The notes under the pieces: model-generated
Database searches by the model: none
Seen by the model: the letters and a program-made list of their open reading frames with translations, nothing else
What the model was told of the DNA's origin: nothing
Shown here: positions 11,067-43,500 of the stretch, piece after piece
How positions within the stretch are numbered: position 1 is the first letter of the stretch
How the letters are laid out: each line of letters opens with the position of its first letter
NCBI RefSeq assembly: GCF_001640805.2
Contig: NC_066842.1
Span: forward strand, 26,105,074-26,169,073
Direction of reading: 5' to 3'
Length of the DNA: 64,000 nt
Source: Lates calcarifer
Taxonomy: Eukaryota > Chordata > Actinopteri > Centropomidae
Position numbers and translations under genes: made by a program

Positions 11067-13215
11067 TTGAGAAGAGCAGAACAGAAAACAGAAAAATACA
11101 GGAAACGGCTTCAACGATTGAAAATGGCTCATCAATCTCCAAGAGCCAAAGTCAACAAAATACTCAGGGAAGCTTCGCAGACATCCCTAAGAAGAACCCT
11201 GTTGTTCCATACAGCAGTAGCTGAGGAAGTGCGTACAAAGTACAAAAAATCAAAGAGAGAAAGTCACAGACAACTCATTGCAGCAGTAATCACCAGCAAA
11301 ATCCTCAAGAAGTACAGGCTGCAGAAATTGGCACAGGAGGTACTTGGATTTTCAAGGAAAAGATGGAAGAACCTGGGAAATGAAAATGTCTGCTACTACA
11401 AGAGGAAGGAATACACTGGAATTGGTGCGAGACTGAAAGAAAAGGTAACGTCATTCTTTGTACGTGATGATGTGAGCAGGATCACTACTGGAAAAAAGCA
11501 AACAGTCACAAAAGGAAAAAAGAAAATGCAGAAAAGACTACTTCTGGATTCAGTGAAAAACCTCCATTTGAGGTTCCTCGCTGAGCAGACCAACATGAAG
11601 CTGTCATACTTGCTGTTTTGCACACTTCGTCCCTATTGGGTTGTGCACCCAACGCTGTCAGATCGCGAAACATGTATGTGCAAACAACATGAAAATCTTG
11701 GCTTTATTGCTAAAAAGCTTCATCAGATGCACATCATTGACACGTTCAATTTGGAGAGCCTGACAGAAGCCATCACGTGTGACATCACAAGCAAGCAGTG
11801 TATGTATGGAGAATGTGACAAATGCAGCAATAAGAGCTATCCACTCACAGGCCATTACAAAGCTACTGATCGTGTCTCCTACCTTCAGTGGGCAACTGTT
11901 GACAAAAAGAACAAAGATAACTCTGGAGCAACCTCAAAGGTCACTTTGAAAAAAGAATATGAATCCTCACAAGAAGAGCTGGTGGAAACATTTGCCACTT
12001 TGCTCCAGAAGTTTAGGCGTCATCTCTACAACATCAGGCAGCAGTATGCTTTCTCACGGGCCCTGAAGCAGAACCTCCCTGCCGACCAATGTGTAGTCCA
12101 TGTTGATTTCTCAGAAAACTATACTTGCAAATACAGTGCAGAAGTGCAGTCTGTTCATTTTGGTGCATCCCACCAACAGGCCACTTTACACACTGGTGTT
12201 TATCATGTGGGGGGAGAATCGGCTCCTACCTCCTTCCGCACCATATCGGCATCAAGATTGAAGGGACCACCTGCAATATGGAAACACATGGAGCCCATTC
12301 TGAAGGAAATCAGAGAAAAATTCCCAGATGTGACAACTGTGCATTTTTTTAGCGATGGGCCCTGCACACAATACAAACAGCGTAGAAACTTTTACCTTTT
12401 TTGCACTGAAATTTTTAAGAAGGGGTTCACAAGGGGAACCTGGAATTACTTTGAGGCCAGTCATGGCAAAGGAGCCCCAGATGGCATAGGTGGCACACTG
12501 AAGAGGAGGGCTGACAGGCTTGTCAGCCAAGGGGTTGATATTCCCACAGCAATGTCCCTTTACCAAGCTCTGAATGATGGTTAGTCAAAGGTAAAGTTGT
12601 TTTACATCCAGGAGCAAGATGTAGATGATGCAGTGAAGGAAATGCCGGCTGACCTTCCAGCGGTACCATCCACAATGAGGCTTCACCAGGTATTCACTTC
12701 ACTATTTCTCCATGATTCTTATTTAGTTAAAGCACTTTGAACTAACTTGTGTATGACTGATCTTGCCTTGCCAGGTGATTACTCTTTCACCTGGAAAAAT
12801 GCTCTACCGCGACATCAGCTGCATGTGTTCTGCAAATGGGAGTCTGGAATGTAACTGCCAGAAAACGAGAAGCTTCAGCTTTAATTCCACAGATGACCAC
12901 ACAGAAGACCTAACACACAGCAGACCAGAAGAAGAGCAGTGGCATACTCCCGAGGTTGTGGGTAAATGGTGTGCTGTGCTGTATGAGGGCCACATCTACC
13001 CAGGGATCATCCAAGAGGTGAATGAGACCCACTGCCAGGTGAAATGTATGCACAGAGTGGGGGAAAACCGCTTTTTCTGGCCGTTGAGGGAGGATGTCCA
13101 TTGGTATCCCTTTGAGGATATTCTGACCATCATTTCACCGCCACAAAATGTTACCTCACGCCACCTGGCCATCGCAGAAGACCAATGGAACACTCTGGTC
13201 AGCCATGAAGAGTAA
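11067..13215 (+). pseudogene. Transposase-like protein gene of element A, two exons, one in-frame stop
   Basis: Exon 1 runs to a GT donor at 12690 and exon 2 spans 12775-13215. No ATG is visible at 11067 itself: the codon is TTG and the frame stays open upstream to about 11000 with a basic KKSKRKQ stretch, so the real start lies upstream or in another exon. A TAG at 12582-12584 interrupts the frame, yet 35 clean codons and a phase-0 splice follow, so it looks like one recent nonsense change. Numbering from 11067: a coiled, basic N terminus, then clustered Cys/His (C203, C205, H208, C238, C245, C250, C253) that could bind zinc. Acidic residues D347 (HVDF), D430 (FFSDG) and E463/D472 (GAPDGIGG) fit an RNase H-like DDE/D core. 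Exon 2 has a 'GKWCAV...YPG...FFWP...WY' module. I recognise the type as a recurrent uncharacterised fish protein but cannot name its superfamily. Confidence 0.6.
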
Positions 13216-13232
13216 AGTGGAATATTAGAAGA

Positions 13233-13296
13233 CCGATGTTCTAAAGACAAGATGACAAGTTTTGTCCGATGTTCTAAAGACAAGATGACAAGTTTT
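13233..13296. repeat. Two-copy 31-bp tandem duplication
   Basis: 13233-13263 and 13266-13296 are identical ('ccgatgttctaaagacaaga...'), separated by two bases, just after the stop of the transposase-like gene. Confidence 0.9.
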
Positions 13297-13299
13297 CAG

Positions 13300-14280
13300 T
13301 GTTAAGAGTCAAGTGTTAGAGTGAATATGTTGATAGGCTAGGGCAGCCAGCCATCAAAGTTTCTTTAATTATTATTATTTCTTCTATTTTTAGGGTGTTA
13401 TTTGAGGAAAAGTGCAACAGAAGGTATTAAAAGTTATTCAAAGAACACTTTGGTGTCTTGGGCATTTATTTGTCACTTTTATATGATGATCTATAATCAA
13501 AAATAATGTAGCTAGTCATCCATCTTACTTTATGCAACCCTGTTACCCTAATTTCAACCCTGTTACCGTATCATTTTAATTGAAAATAATCCTAAATTAC
13601 TTTCTCAGCTCAAAAGGGTTTGACCCATTTTCCTTTAAAGAGTTTATGCAATCATATGCAAAATGTGTTAGAGTAAATATTATACAATAAATGCTGAAAT
13701 TGGTAAAGTGAAACATGCCATTATTGAAAAGTTGGGTGACACAGATTTTGAAAGTTGTTAAAATTAATTTAAATCAAGTCATATGTGAAATCAAATGGTT
13801 ATTCAGAGAGAATGTTACTTTATTTACTTAATGAAAAAGGAATTATATTTCAGAAATCAATAATGTACTTTTTTCAGGTTACTCAGTGTTGGTAACAGGG
13901 TTGCACCAAGTATTGTAAACACCAAGTAAATCATGTAATAAAAATTGTACCATTGATCTGTAAGCTGAGCTAATCAAGTCTTTGATAGTTTATTACCTAT
14001 TATTGATGAATATGTAGCAGAAAATCAGAAAATTCAAGAATTTTGAAGCCCAAATGTCCTCCAATTCTGGAATGACCCAGAAGACGTAAAGCCCTTATAG
14101 ATCATCCTTCATATTTCACCTCTTTACACTCTCCTGGCGATGTGGTGACCCATGTTTTTTATTCTCCAGTATGTGGTTCTTAATGAAACAGAAATTTAAA
14201 AAGTGATCTCCCCAGAAGTGTTTCTCTCCATGTGTAACTTTTCCTCCTGAACACATCGCCCTGGATGTTTGTATACTTTT
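13300..14280 (+). other. Non-coding 3' part of element A
   Basis: AT-rich sequence with no coding frame. 14081-14277 is shared with copy B apart from an internal deletion of about 50 bp there. Confidence 0.5.
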
Positions 14281-14580
14281 ATTTTTCTGGCCTGAAATGT
14301 TTAACAACATATCTTTGTCTAAGTAACAGCGTGTATATAGGTTTACAAAACAGTCTGACGTGTTGAGGGGAAGTCATATTTCTAAATAAAAAAGCGCAGG
14401 TTTTCCACAATGAGGTGAATTTGATATTTGATGAATTGAAAGAACATCTGGTAAAAGTCAAACACTGTCGCTCAGTCTCGCTGCAGGAAGTGTGTCCAAC
14501 TTGACTGCAGTCGTTTCCCAGCAGTCGGCAGCAGTTCATGTTTGACCATCAAGTCAGGCGCAACCAGCCGCAGTTAATAT

Positions 14581-14763
14581 CGAACGCACCTTTACTCTAC
14601 TGTCGTACGTGAACGTCGCATTAGCCAATCTCTTGATCGCATGACGGTACGTGATGACGTATAATTTCAGCGCCACTTTGAGACTACAGAGCACAGTAGT
14701 TACTGTAAAGCAGCGTCCGTGGCTGGAGCAGACAAAGTCTGTTCAGTGTGAATCAGAGCTGAG
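14581..14763 (+). promoter_or_regulatory. tango6 promoter region and 5' UTR
   Basis: CG-richer than its surroundings. It holds a CCAAT box at 14615-14619, a CRE/ATF-like TGACGTA at 14655-14661 and an E2F-like 'cagcgccac' around 14669-14677. No TATA box is convincing, which fits a housekeeping promoter. The possible end of the upstream transposon lies directly at its 5' edge. Confidence 0.5.
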
Positions 14764-34867
<20,104 letters not shown>

Positions 34868-35250
34868 AACTCACCGCAGAGTCTTTGTAACCCCTTCATA
34901 ATTTGAGTTTACAGAGGACTTTATTTATATGCTGATCAACATTAAAACCACCTGCCTGGTACTGGTGCATTGTCCTGCTGGTGTAGGCCCCAGTCATTTG
35001 AGAGTGCTGTTACCATGGGGGGTGTGCTTGGTCTACAACAATGTTGGTGGGTGGTACGTGTCAAAGTAACATCCAGATGAATGAAGGACCCAAGGTTTCC
35101 CAGCAGAACATTGGATTGGAACCAGATGATCAATATTGTTCACGTCACTTGTTAGAGGTTTAATGTTGGAGCTGATCACAGTGACTCTACATCACTGTGA
35201 TCTTCTGTACCACCAATAATCAACTTCCAAAATAAAGCTTTAAACATTCT
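34868..35250 (+). other. tango6 3' UTR containing a Tc1-derived element
   Basis: The first canonical AATAAA downstream of the stop is at 35231-35236, so the predicted 3' UTR is about 385 bases and includes the MITE at 34.93-35.18 kb. A weaker non-canonical signal before the insertion cannot be excluded. Confidence 0.45.
34929..35184 (-). mobile_element. Tc1-derived non-autonomous element
   Basis: The ends are inverted: 'tgctgatcaacattaaaacc' at the left and 'ggtttaatgttggagctgatc' at the right. The interior reads on the minus strand like short pieces of the Tc1 interior ('aatgttctgctgggaaacct' type). It is deleted for most of the transposase. Confidence 0.6.
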
Positions 35251-38213
35251 TCTTTTTTATTAGAAAGTATACACTCAGGACACTGCCTGCCTGTGTGCTT
35301 AAGGAAACTACTGCAGAGCTGCTGCTGCCAGCCTAATCTTTCTACATGGAGTTTGCCTTTGAAAATGGCCAACAATAATAAAACGTTTGATTTCATTTTC
35401 TTAGACATGAAGTCAACCTGTGTTCAGAGCAAGAGAAAGAGACAGTCCCCTCTGAAAACCACTTCCCTTCACACTCAGTGACAGTGAAAGGCGTCAGTTT
35501 TATGTGATGTTACTGGTATGAGGTTTGTTTGTACAAATGTTCCAAGTCAGATTGAGTTAAGTCTCTTAACTGGTCAGACCTGTAATTAATGGCTCATTTT
35601 AACTTGATGAAAACTACCGGTTCATAAGGAGGTGTGTGTTCCTGGGTTTTAATCATTAGTTTATTCAATGATCTTTACTAGCTTTATAAGGCTTACTGTT
35701 TTTATGTGTGTGGACCAAGTTAAAAAAAAATCTCAATCAAGAGTTAAAAAAAAAAAACTCCTGCTGTGAGAAATCATTGGATAAAAACAGATGTATTCAG
35801 CAGTGTTGCACTCTGACAGAAATAAAGAGAAGGTGGTTTGAGGTGAAAATAAAAATCAAAATAAAATGTTATTTATTAAAAATGAAATAAAAACAGTTTA
35901 CCTCATGCCTCATCTCTCATTACATCACACAGATCAGGATAGCGAATACAGGCCTGCAATGATGGAAGTATCATGAGTGAGGTCGGCACCAATACGCCGG
36001 AGCTGTAACTAGTCTGCCACAACAAAAGAAGAGGAAAAAGGCAGCCTACACATACATTGTTTCTGGCACACAGAACAGAGGCCTGCACTACGACGCAGGA
36101 TTTGCCATACCTACTACTATATCTTCATTTTGATAGAACAAAGATTCTTTTATCCACAAACTGTTGAATATTATCCATGCTCCATGCTCCTCTTCACACT
36201 AGATGTCCCAGCAGACTATTTAGGGGAGCTGCAGTGTGTGGACTGTCAGTCTGTTTCCATCTGTTGGTTTTCACTGGTTCAGCACCTTGAATATTGTGGA
36301 ATATGTGCATCTTGCACATGTTGTTGGACAAAGTCCTTAAACCTGAGCAACTGATGATGTTGCACCCTTTATTTGTTTCTTCTGATTTTTGTTATAGTAA
36401 AATTGGCCTTAAAATTTTATTCTGAGTGGTATTGTTGGAACCCTGCAAAAACAGTTGATGACTGGGAGGAGACAGGTAAGAGGACATGAGAGTTACTGAA
36501 ATGATTTCATTATGGGTGAAGTTACAGTGTCTGTCGAAGCCTGCTGAGGATGTTCAGTAGCCAGCATTAAGACTCAGACAGCTTCTGCTACTCAACTGTA
36601 AAAGCTCTCATGCTGAAATAAAAACGTAAACCCCACAGTTAACTGGCAAGACATGATCATTTCTGTCAGTAATGAAGATTCTGCTAAGTATGACACAATC
36701 ACTTAAAAGAGAGGGACAAAGAAGAACAAATCTGTTGTTAAATTCCAAATCCTTGCAGGAGATACACATTGATGTAGAATTTTTTTAACTGCTTGAGTCG
36801 AGTTCAGGTTTGCATTGAAGATGTGATTATACATCTTCAGCTGTCATTACTGTTGTTTTCTATGCAGACTTTCACAGAGCTGTGTTGAATTCTCAGGTCT
36901 TTGAATACATGGTGACGAACAGCAGATTATTTTATCGCTGGTATATGTGAATTGTAAGGTGAACTAGAAACTGGATAGTAGTTGAACTGCTCTGTGTAAA
37001 TGAGGCCAAATGTGTTCCAGTATTGTTTGAAGAGTCAGTGTCAGGGCCAACACAGGGGAATGAGACATTCCTTCTTTTGTTTCGTCCATTGGGCAATAAG
37101 CTAACAGCATATGAAGCATGACCTTCTCCGTCTCTGCTCTGTGTGAACATACAGCAGGCAAACACAAGCAGCTTCAGCCTTCCTTACAATCCATGGATAT
37201 TTTCCCCAACACGGAGTCAGGGTGTCACTGTGGCGGGCAGGGGGAGGGATGCAGGCTCTTTCATCATGGTGGCAGATTTAGGCCTCTCCACAGCACCGTC
37301 ATCACTGCATCACACCTGTGTTTACTGACGGTCGGGAAAGCTACAAATAACCTGCTGCCAGATTTTTAACACTAACAATAAGACATTGTTTCAAAAATGT
37401 TTGCCTAAAGTCTAATGCATCATCTGTGTGTCACACAGAGGTCATTCCCATTGAGGACAACTGCAGACAGCTCTCACTTGAGAAACAAGGAGTCTGTCCT
37501 TTAAGTGGCTGCAGTTTATTTCCACTTTAAAAAGGAGCAGAATGTGTGTGTTTCAAGTCTGTTTTAGTTTTTCAGGTTTATTCACTAAGGCCTACGCTGG
37601 GAGATTTTCACATGGATTCATGCTTCAAACTCCACTAAACAATGTTTTAAGGACCAACTGTCCCACCAACCCCAGTGAAGCTTTGTAGCAGAGGTTATTA
37701 TTTCACTGTTTGGTTCAGTCTCACTGTTTTCAGCAGCGGTTTCCAACAAACAGATCTGATTAAACTGTCCACTGCAGCTGGCAGGTGAACACAGTCTGGC
37801 AGCTCAGAGCCAGATATTTAGATACATTACTCCAGTGATGATCTATCAGTGTTGTTCGGTGTGGTTCAGCTTGTTTCCTCCAAAAATCATTTGACATTTA
37901 GTAACAAAAAAAGGTTTTGTGTAGCCTTTATGTAGAGCCAAAATATGAAACAGTACCAACTGATCTTGTTTGGATGCACAGCACAGATGTGTTTTGTATA
38001 TAATTTTTTAGTGTGCAGACAACCAAAAGGAGGCCATGTTCAAAGCATCCACACCCTAGAGCAGCTCAGATTTAACTTTCACACATCACAGGCAAGGTGA
38101 AGAGGATAGCTGGGCCTCTGGGCAGGTTGGTTTGAACATTAGCTGACACTGTCAATTAACTGGTGTCTCAGTCACACAGGCTTTTCCCACCAACTCTGTT
38201 TTCTATAAGTAAC

Positions 38214-38244
<31 letters not shown>

Positions 38245-39600
38245 AAAGCTAAATGAAATGCAAATGCTAAAGTGGATCAGAGATTTTACTGCACTCAGCA
38301 TTTTGACCAAGGTCGTTCCTTCTTTGAAACAGCTGGGCATCCCACTAACATCAACTCACAACCAGAGAGTCACCTTGAGAGTGATGATGTTTTATTAGAA
38401 AAGAATCCAACATTTCAATTAAAATTGAACCTGGTTTAATCATTTTACTGTTGGATTTCAGATAGAAGCCACTGCAGAAACATCATCCTGAGACCAACCA
38501 CTGACAGCCAAAAGCTTTGTGCCCATTCACATCCTTTTTCTTCTCAAAAAAGTGGGTTTTATTTCACCCAGAGCATACAAAGATACAAATGAATGAAAAT
38601 ATGCAGCTTTAATAACTGAGTGGGCCCTCTCTTTTGCCAAACCCAGGAGGGACACCACCGGGAAGGCATGATGCAGCAAACATGGTAACTTAAAGACAAA
38701 AGAGAAAACCATTAATTCAACTCATTCAAACTAATAGTGACTGAGCAATGTAAGCCAAATGTGTATGCTTCATTTAGGATATAATGTCAAACTATAATAA
38801 TAAACAAAAATCTAAATGAAACAAACTGTGGTTGTGTTTTATGTGACTAACAGAAACTGTGATAATGATGTGGGGGAATGTTTGATGTTGAAAACTCAGT
38901 TGGCCTAGTGTAGTGTAACTGGATGAATATTAACATTTTTAAGTACATTGTGTGGCTGTGGATGCAGCCATCACAGTTAATGTCAATATGTTATGGACAA
39001 TGAAAAACCCATCAAGCTGCTAAAGCTTCTGTGGAGACTTCTTATTGGCTGTGGACCAAACAACATTTGAATTGACCAATACATTTAGGCCAACAACATT
39101 TAACTCATGTCTCTCATCTCTTCAGTCTCAGAGATCTTCAGTATACCATTGTTTCAGCAGGCTGCACTGATTTTACAGTTTAGTTTACATGTGAATGGGA
39201 GAACAGCTTACCTGTGAAAACAGGTGTATACTGTTTGTTGTTGTGCTGGGAGGAGCTTTCTACAGTCTGTAAAAATTACCTTTATGATGTCATAAGTCAG
39301 CTTCAGTTCAGAGACTTTACCAAAAAGCAAAGTGTGAATCTCAGAGACATGAAGGTTTCATGCAGACTTGTAGGTAAATGCACTTTCCAGAGTAAACAAA
39401 CCATTACGACTGTGAGCCACTTCCGTCTTATTTCATTATGAGACTTCGTTTTGTTACCTGACTTAAATGAAATGCCTTTCAGTGGCCACGTATCGATTCT
39501 CAGAGACATACTGCAATTTGTCTTAGGCTGCCAGCTCAACATGGTCGTGGAACCTGCAGGATGTCAGCAGCTCAGCCTTAGAGCAGGAGAGAAGAGAAGA
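35250..39600. other. Intergenic region between tango6 and has3, no gene recognised
   Basis: Open frames are short and unlike known proteins. A 27-base poly(A) run at 38214-38240 and smaller A runs at 35720-35760 are the main simple sequences. No RNA gene was seen. Distal has3 control elements would be expected here but none can be pinpointed from one sequence. Confidence 0.5.
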
Positions 39601-39630
39601 GAGGAGGAGAGGGAGGGAAGGTAAATAAGC

Positions 39631-39640
39631 CCATAAAAGA
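39631..39640 (+). promoter_or_regulatory. TATA-like element upstream of the has3 leader
   Basis: 'ccataaaaga' precedes a purine-rich, GA-tract stretch that would form the has3 5' UTR. Position only; no transcript evidence. Confidence 0.3.
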
Positions 39641-39659
39641 TGCTTTGAGTGAGGCAGAG

Positions 39660-40523
39660 TGGAGGAGAGGAGTGGGGGCTCTGGTCAAACAGTCCCCAGG
39701 GTTGTTGGAAACTGCTGGCTGCATTGCAGAGAGATAGAGAGCTAGCTGGGGTGTTCAGGGAGGGGAGGGGGGACCGGCAGGGAGAAGGGGGGTGAGAGGA
39801 GACAGACAGAGGAGCTGTGGAGGAGAAGCTCAGCAGTGTTGGTCTGCCTGCCAGCCAGTCAGCCAGCCAAGCGGGACAGCTAGACAGAGGAGGAGAGAGG
39901 GAAGGAGGGATTCAGGCTCTGCTGCAAACGGGATGCAGAGAGGAGCTGATACTGCAGCACAGGACGGAGGAAGAGTGGGGAGGCTGAGACCCGGGTATGA
40001 ATCACTGCAGGGGACAAAGAAGAAATCTGACTTAAGGACGAGGCCAAGATCAAGCTCCCCACTGTGGCCCCCAGTCTGCTCCTTCACTATCACTGTGGCT
40101 CCAGGCTCAGGATGGAGAGCACCAGAGGCAGAGAGCAAACTGTAATCTACTGCGGCAGCATCAGCTGCTGGCTGAACACCTCTGATCACATCTCAGCTGG
40201 GGGGTTTCATGCCCTGGGACAGCCCTGGTAGACCAAGGGAGGAAGAAGTGGGAGAGGAGGAGCAGGCGGCGGGAGGCTGGCCCAGAGGAGTGGTGGAGGG
40301 TGGTGGTTTCAGCTGCCTGCTGTATTTTTGTATGTGGGATCTCCTGAATTAAGCGAGCTGGCTGGAATAAAGATGTAGTGTGAGCTGGTAGAAGGAGGGG
40401 GACGGAATAAGGAGCGTGCTGTGCTGAGGAGAGGAGAGGGCTGGACGTCCTGGCTTGACGGACGGACCAGGCAGACGGACATCTAAGGGGAAGACGAAGA
40501 CCAAGGGTCCACTGGGTCAGGAA
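39660..40523 (+). other. Probable non-coding first exon of has3
   Basis: A GC- and GA-rich block unlike its AT-rich flanks, ending in a strong donor 'gaag|gtaaag' at 40523/40524. Vertebrate HAS genes usually have a non-coding first exon, and has3 translation starts exactly after an acceptor at 46236. The block contains upstream ATGs, including a 70-codon frame from 39934. The 5' end is a guess from the TATA-like site. Confidence 0.4.
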
Positions 40524-43500
40524 GGTAAAGGTTTTAATCGTATGCTTTACACTCAGATCAGAGACTGTGTCCTTATGATGTAGACTGCCCCCACTGAGAG
40601 AGAAGACATGTCCTTCTTTTGCTGGTCCTCTCTTCAACAAATAGCTGTTTTAACCTGGGTTTAGGATAAAGATCTGATCTAATAAAGATTACCTTTAATG
40701 TGAGAACTGCTTCAGGTCTGACAGGAAAGTGTGAAAGTTTGAGAAAAGAAAATGAATGAAAGTATTCACAGAAGAGAACAGACATGTTCAACAGGGACAG
40801 AAACTGGATGGAAAGTTTTAGGAAATTTGGAAAAAGCTCTAACCTTAAAGCTTAGTTAGAACATGCAGGACAAAGAGTTAAGTGTGTTCAAGCTGGTGTG
40901 GTGAATGTGTTTGCAATGTGAGGCAGAGAAAATATTTTTCTTCCTGACACTGTGAGCGTGTGTCTGTGTGTGTGAGTAAGTTAACTAATCACTTGAACAG
41001 GACTAGAAATTCTACAACTGCTGCTCATGTCTGTAGAGAAGTTACTGTAGCAGCTGAAGAGTGGTTGTGTATTTGTGTTTGTGTGTTTGTGTTGCCTCTG
41101 GAGCATACAGTGACGGTTAGGAAGCAGTTGTCTGGAACGCCTCAGTGCGGCTGTTTGAAAGCTCCTGGCGTCTGTTTGATTTTCCATGGCATCAGTGCCA
41201 TGCTGGACCTGCCTGAGAGGAGACTGGTGTGGTGACCTGTTATACTGAGCCTGCTGCTATTTGACAGGTTACCTGTGGTCAGGGAAGTCCACAGCACATT
41301 CTGATCCTGTGAAAAAGGTAAAGTGATGACATTCAGTCAATGGGTGTCTTAAGAAAATAATCCACCAGAAACAAGATTAAAACTGTGGTGTGGAACCTGT
41401 GTCTCCCCCCTCTGGCAATGAGAGTAGTTACAGATTGTCTTTGTCCTAGCCATCGATTGCTTTCTGTTTTACACTGTAAACATTCCTCTGAATGCTTTTT
41501 TATATGGAGCATCAGGAACTTCTCTTGGATCTCTCCTAGGTTTCCCCTCCATAGACTCCTCCATCCTCCTAGCTGCTGTAGCTAACTCCATCACTATAGT
41601 CACTCCCCTCTGTTCTGACAAACCAATCATTGGCAGATGATGTAAAACACATCACTATCTCTGTGCCAGTGTGGGGATGTCACCAGAGACACCATATTTA
41701 AAGACTGGTATAGAGACAGACAGATCAGACAGAGCTAGAAGGTTTAATCAGCATTGTGTGAACTCGTTTGGCATTGAGGGCTCAAATATAAAGGTCCTGC
41801 ATCCCAGCTTTAAACCAAGAAAGAGGAAATAACATATTCTTCCTACAATTGGAAAAATTTCAATCATAAGCAATAAAATGCCCCCTCACTCATTTCAACA
41901 GCGCCAAGGGTTTTGCTGTTACAACTATACTTGGTTTGGTATGACTAGTGTTTATTGGTGGCTAATGTGATTACATCATTACACTATTAAAGCTAAGTAA
42001 ATCCTGTGAGTGTTTTTGATGTTGGCTGTGATGAAGCTGCAGATAAAGACTGAATCCTTCAGTGATCTGTTCTCATTGGTAAAACTACTAATAAACCACT
42101 GCGGCTACAACACAACACACTCCCTGTACAAAGGTTTCAGTCAGAAGAAGCAGCAGGCTGACAGCGGTGGACCTGAGGGTGGTGTTGGAGGAGGTTACAG
42201 AGGGTCCACAATGGAACAGGTTCATCCTCTGATGAGTATGAATAATACAGCAGACTTCAGGCCAGTTATTTTTGTCCCAAATCAAAGACAGACTGAAACA
42301 TATTAACATGCTGAGATTAATGTCAGGATTTAAATCACAGCCATCAAACAGACCTGACATATTCAGACATGAGTGTGGTTTGAGTGAAGACTTGTTTGAT
42401 ACTAAGATTAATGTCAGGTTTTAAACTGAGCTCAAAATATGAATGGAGGCAGCACTGGGTCCATTTCAGTAGAAGGTTGTGTTAATCACTCCTTCCGACC
42501 TGAAACACTCAGACATGACTGTGTTTGAATGATGACCCTGTGACAGGCTCTTCACCTGCAGATCACCAGCTGCGAGTAGTTTATTAGATTCCTCTGCTAC
42601 ATCACTTCCTCCATTATGTAATGAAGTCTGTGAAAGAGGATTCTGTGCTGCACTCCTCAGACCGATCAGAGTGGAGAGGCCTCTAGTGGCAGATTACTCT
42701 GAAACCTCAGGCACATCTTCACAGGTTGAGTTTTTGTATTTTTCATCACTAAGTCAGGTTTGTTCTGTTGTTATGTTTCTCATCACACCACAGCCACAGA
42801 TTAAACTGTGATCTGATATTATTGATGGTATCATGACTGACATTAACAGGAAGTGAAGCTATAGGGAGCTGACAGGTTAATGTGCAAATCACACACGCAT
42901 CCAGTGTGTGTTTGTTCACCTGGACACCCACACACCATTATTTTCTTCTTTAGTTCTCACCAAAGCCAACACCTCAGTCGGCCTCCTTTTGATACAAGGA
43001 GAAAATAAATGTTTATCTGAACTGCTCAGGTCTGAAGACAGCTATGGATTACAGTCATTATAAGGCAGGGGGACCTCCACTCAAAACTTTTTAGACTGTA
43101 CTGTGAATCTCAAATGAGCACACAGTACATTTTCACTCTTCAAAAATAGGTTGAACATGTGATACTATCATAGAAAAATAGCCCACTGGCCCCAGGAGAC
43201 CAAAAACTGAATTAATGCAGTTTTAAAAACCAGGTGTCTGTTTTTCTTTGAACAACACAACAGCTTTAAAGGCCACAACACAACAATAGAAAATAACAAA
43301 GAACATGAATCCACATCTCTGTAACTGTAGCAGTGTTATCCAGTCGGGTGCAGACGTTCTGACAACAATGACACATGCAGTAGTGACATGCAACAACAAA
43401 AGGCAAAATGTCCTGACCTAAAAATCATATATCATGGACTGATTTTAAAATGTATGACCTCCTCCTTGCCCCCACCCTCGTCAGGCTCAGCCATCCTCTG

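Larger units (their letters stand above)
10614..14277 (+). mobile_element. Autonomous-type transposable element, copy A (family unassigned)
   Basis: Boundaries come from comparison with copy B (57.56-58.09 kb). Both share 10615-10986 at about 98% identity and the 3' part 14081-14277. Copy B lacks the 3.1 kb between, which in copy A holds a two-exon transposase-like gene. A 46-bp inverted repeat lies at 10778-10823. The sequence from 14278 to 14591 may also belong to the element: 'cgaacgcacc' at 14581-14590 is the reverse complement of 'ggtgcgttcg' found just upstream of copy B at 57463. True termini and target-site duplications are not resolved. Confidence 0.7.

Noticed and set aside
39792..40145. 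117-codon open frame as a separate gene before has3
   Set aside because: Purine-biased composition and no similarity. It lies in the predicted non-coding leader; at most part of it is an upstream ORF.
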